From the NCBI GenBank assembly GCA_003537755.1, contig DPQS01000032.1, forward strand, positions 40,671-47,858: 7,188 nucleotides of DNA, read 5' to 3'. Below the pieces are notes generated by a model. It saw nothing but the letters and a program-made list of their open reading frames with translations. It ran no database searches and was not told the origin of the DNA. The translations under genes and the position numbers were made by a program. Of the stretch, positions 5,980 to 7,188 are shown in pieces. The first letter of the stretch is position 1; each line of letters begins with the position of its first letter. This DNA is from Clostridiales bacterium (GTDB lineage: Bacteria > Bacillota > Clostridia > Christensenellales > CAG-314).

Positions 5980-5997
5980 CCGATTCTCGATAGGTGG
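5956..5997 (-). promoter_or_regulatory. Operator or attenuator upstream of the LytTR gene
   Basis: ATCGAGAAT (5962-5970) and ATTCTCGAT (5983-5991) are perfect inverted 9-mers with a 12-base gap (21 bases start to start). On the minus strand the second arm is followed by T6 (5961-5956), so an RNA from the distal promoter would form a terminator-like hairpin. CCACC (5997-5993 read on minus) can pair with GGTGG (5981-5977), which would trap one arm and prevent that hairpin. Either DNA operator or transcription attenuator fits. Confidence 0.5.
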
Positions 5998-6019
5998 TCG
6001 TTTTCAGACCATAGACGGT

Positions 6020-6037
6020 AGATTATATAAATAATCT
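6020..6037. repeat. AT-rich palindrome in the LytTR leader
   Basis: AGATTAT (6020-6026) and ATAATCT (6031-6037) are perfect inverted 7-mers around a 4-base centre. A TATAAT on the minus strand (6027-6022) overlaps it but lacks a -35 at the right distance. It could be a regulator site. Confidence 0.35.
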
Positions 6038-6062
6038 TCCTCATCAAATTCCGATTTGTTTC

Positions 6063-6091
6063 ATTATAGCAAACGATCTGGCAAAGCGCAA
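6063..6091 (-). promoter_or_regulatory. Distal promoter candidate for the LytTR operon
   Basis: On the minus strand, TTGCGC (6091-6086), 17 bases, perfect TATAAT (6068-6063). The start near 6056 would give a leader of about 130 bases containing the palindrome 6020-6037 and the attenuator-like repeat 5956-5997. The -35 is weak beyond TTG. Confidence 0.5.
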
Positions 6092-6092
6092 T

Positions 6093-6128
6093 CGCAGCCA
6101 TCCGAAGGTCATGCTCCGGACGGCTGCG
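6093..6128. repeat. GC-rich inverted repeat at the edge of the ICE-like segment
   Basis: CGCAGCC (6093-6099) pairs with GGCTGCG (6122-6128); after an A/C mismatch, TCCG (6101-6104) pairs with CGGA (6117-6120) around a 12-base loop. It lies 15 bases past the stop of the 6143-6454 gene, so it may end that transcript, but no T-tract follows on the minus strand. Base composition changes from AT-rich to GC-rich at about this point. Confidence 0.45.
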
Positions 6129-6142
6129 TTCCGTTCATCCGT

Positions 6143-6454
6143 TCAATGCCTGTCGCCTTTCTGCCGTTTCAACTCCGCCAACTCCGCTTTCATCTCTGCG
6201 ATCAGCACCTTCAGCTTCTCCTCACGTTCCTCGCGCGTATGCGCATACACATTCCTCGCGTGCTTTTTGCCGTCGATCCACGTCGGGGAGTAGCGCCCTT
6301 CAAACAGGTGGTCGTTGATCTGGCTGATGCAGCCCGTGCCGGGCTTCCGAACCTTGCCCATGTAGGGCTGAAACTCGACGATGGCGGGCATATTCGCCTG
6401 CGGGCGCAAAACTCTGCGAGGCTTCTGGGGAATTGAAGAGATTTTTGAATTCAT
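6143..6454 (-). CDS. Small ICE-type protein with integrase arm-like DNA-binding domain
   Basis: 103-residue protein. After a basic, proline-rich N-terminus (KPRRVLRPQ) comes EFQPYMGKVRKPGTGCI, then NDHLFEGRYSP, DGKKHARNVYAHT and a long charged helix REEREEKLKVLIAEMKAEL. This order (Gly-rich strand, aromatic strand ending RYSP, DGK turn, basic strand, Thr plus helix) is what the AP2-like N-terminal arm-binding domain of tyrosine integrases looks like, and I recall similar stand-alone small proteins in clostridial conjugative elements. There is no catalytic domain. The ATG at 6454 overlaps the stop of the ABC fragment upstream (ATGA) and lacks its own Shine-Dalgarno. The in-frame extension to 6517 reads through ABC sequence and is rejected. 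Function is inferred, not shown. Confidence 0.6.
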   Translation of the reverse strand: MNSKISSIPQKPRRVLRPQANMPAIVEFQPYMGKVRKPGTGCISQINDHLFEGRYSPTWIDGKKHARNVYAHTREEREEKLKVLIAEMKAELAELKRQKGDRH

Positions 6455-6852
6455 GGGGGCTTTTTGTCGAATTTGCGGCTTGTTTCCGGCTCTTTGTCTG
6501 TGATAAGATAGGCACACAAACCTCTTTTTTGCATCAGCGTTTCAAAACTGCCACGTTCGATAATCTTCCCCCGTTTCATCGCGAAAATCTCGTCAAAGTG
6601 GCTCAGCAGAGATCTGTCGTATTTGTGGAACACTATGATTGTCATACAGTCGGATTTCATTATATCTGATAGTATTTGTTCAGCAGTAATCGGGTCGAGT
6701 GCGGAGAATGCTTCGTCCAAGATGATAACGTCACTCTTTTTCAACATCACTCTAGCTAGCGCGATTCTTTGTTTTTGCCCGCCCGAAATATTACCTCCGT
6801 TATCCCTGATTCTAGGTTGGTCAATTTGCGCCGCTCTGAGGCTTGCAATCAC
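6451..6852 (-). pseudogene. ABC-transporter ATPase fragment lacking Walker A
   Basis: The C-terminal half of an exporter-type ABC ATPase domain. Counted from the GTG at 6852: signature ISGGQKQR (22-29), Walker B VIILDEA (42-48), D-loop SALD (50-53), the switch His in IVFHKYD (H76), and the closing AMKRGKIIERGSFETLM. The P-loop (Walker A), Q-loop and any membrane domain are absent. The frame is open only to a TAG at 6868-6870, so it is a broken gene that cannot bind ATP normally. The segment between the AAQID helix and the signature is also shorter than usual. Its last codons (SRKFDKKPP) look unlike ABC sequence and its TGA overlaps the next gene's ATG. I infer a chromosomal or foreign fragment captured in the ICE-like segment. 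Confidence 0.8.
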
Positions 6853-6864
6853 AGGCTTTTTCGA
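6458..6864. repeat. Short direct repeats bracketing the ABC fragment
   Basis: GGCTTTTTGTCGA (6458-6470) and GGCTTTTTCGA (6854-6864) share 8 bases plus CGA, differing by an inserted GT. They fall close to the points where the ABC reading frame loses homology on each side. They may be remnants of a recombination site or a chance match. Confidence 0.35.
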
Positions 6865-7042
6865 CCCCTAATTGTCCACTCTGCGCCTCCTTCCGGGAGA
6901 AGTGCAGACAGGCGATGAGATCCGCACGGAAGCTCTGCTTGCAGCCATGGACGCAGCGGACGCAGAAGCGGTTATACTTCCGGCGTCCGCTGTCCCCGAT
7001 GAAGAATGACCACTCCTGCCGCCATTTCTTACTTCTGCTCAA
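6821..7042 (-). CDS. Small Cys-rich ICE protein, C-terminus altered
   Basis: 73-codon protein. The first 50 residues (KKWRQEWSFFIG, RRKYNRFC, CVHGCKQSFRADLIAC, HFSRK) match my recollection of a small conserved protein encoded just after the DUF4316 gene in Tn1549-like conjugative elements. C27-x2-C30-x3-C34 and C45 could bind zinc. The start is a TTG at 7042 that overlaps the preceding stop (TTGA), with AAAGGAG (7053-7059) ten bases upstream, a normal coupled arrangement. Residues after about 52 look unlike the family, and the last dozen codons run out of frame over the ABC fragment, so the native end has probably been lost at the junction. Function unknown. Confidence 0.55.
   Translation of the reverse strand: MSRSKKWRQEWSFFIGDSGRRKYNRFCVRCVHGCKQSFRADLIACLHFSRKEAQSGQLGVEKACDCKPQSGAN
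6868..6892 (-). other. Orphan ribosome site and 3-codon start at the ABC junction
   Basis: AAGGAGG (6892-6886 on minus), six bases, then GTG GAC AAT TAG (6879-6868). This looks like the start of the next ICE gene, stopped after three codons. The same frame continues, after that TAG, into the ABC fragment. Confidence 0.35.
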
Positions 7043-7188
7043 AGCTCAATCTCTCCTTTGTGCTTTTTGGGAGGGCAGCATTCCTTCTGCTTTTCAGCCT
7101 TTGCAGACTTGAGCCTGTCCATGATGGAGGACTTCTCGCCGGTTTCGGGGGCTTTGGCATCAAGGGTCTTGTCCTCCTTCGGACCGTT
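7039..7188 (-). CDS. DUF4316-like ICE protein, C-terminal 49 residues
   Basis: The frame is open from the window edge to the TGA at 7039-7041; the N-terminal part lies beyond 7188. The visible end is hydrophilic and lysine-rich: KAPETGEKSSIMDRLKSAKA, a Cys-Cys pair, then KKHKGEIEL at the C-terminus. A short helix of the type SIMDRL-x-AKAEK followed by a basic tail ending in EL is what I recall from the C-termini of DUF4316 proteins of clostridial conjugative elements. The identification rests on that tail and on the next gene being the usual partner. The stop overlaps the next start by four bases. Confidence 0.5.
   Translation of the reverse strand, partial: NGPKEDKTLDAKAPETGEKSSIMDRLKSAKAEKQKECCPPKKHKGEIEL

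Larger units (their letters stand above)
6143..7188 (-). mobile_element. Fragment of a Tn1549-like conjugative element, rearranged
   Basis: Three minus-strand pieces with ICE-type content (DUF4316-like tail, small Cys-rich protein, integrase-arm-like protein) in GC-rich sequence unlike the region to the left. An ABC-transporter fragment sits between the second and third. No integrase, relaxase or clear end sequence is visible, so the true extent is unknown; it continues beyond 7188. Confidence 0.5.

Noticed and set aside
6458..6498. GGCTTTTTGTC and GGCTCTTTGTC 30 bases apart as tandem repeats
   Set aside because: Too short and imperfect, and no third copy keeps the period.

Overview
The window looks like the chromosome of an anaerobic, gut-type clostridial Firmicute (inference). 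The evidence is strong Shine-Dalgarno sites (AGGAG, AAGGAG, AGGAGG), sigma-A-like promoters, many intrinsic terminators, a LytTR/DUF3021 cassette and pieces typical of Tn1549-like conjugative elements. Base composition is patchy. The metal ATPase and the peptidase (1-738, 2429-3454) are fairly GC-rich, the middle (about 2080-2430 and 3455-6060) is AT-rich, and the right end (about 6090-7188) is GC-rich again with a different gene content.

Left part, 1-3454: the C-terminal end of a Zn/Cd-type P1B ATPase (+) converges on an unrecognised zinc-ribbon membrane protein (-), with a shared hairpin between them. That gene is divergent from a complete M42 aminopeptidase (+), and each of the two has a credible promoter in the AT-rich gap 2077-2428.

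Middle, 3455-4580: a long stretch with no intact protein gene. It holds a 21-bp perfect palindrome, a REP-like repeat, a large two-way terminator, the C-terminal remnant of an ATC-hydrolase-like protein, and the most interesting object here: an apparent non-coding RNA gene on the minus strand. It has a TTGACT-17-TATAAT promoter (4464-4492), about 250 transcribed bases with several long-range helices including an 11-bp perfect closing stem, and a 12-bp terminator with a T-tract (4206-4240). Its 5' end can also pair with the terminator, so it could act as a switch.

Right of that, 4581-5922: a degenerate tyrosine-recombinase C-terminus whose catalytic Tyr position is Cys, then a LytTR regulator and DUF3021 membrane protein in one translationally linked minus-strand operon. 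The operon leader carries an inverted repeat with 9-bp arms and a 12-bp gap, readable either as an operator or as an attenuator.

Right end, 6090-7188: a minus-strand, ICE-derived segment (tail of a DUF4316-like protein, a small Cys-rich protein, and a small integrase-arm-like protein). It is interrupted by an N-terminally truncated ABC-transporter ATPase fragment bracketed by short direct repeats. Together, 3960-4850 and 6140-7188 look like a hotspot of repeated insertion and decay.
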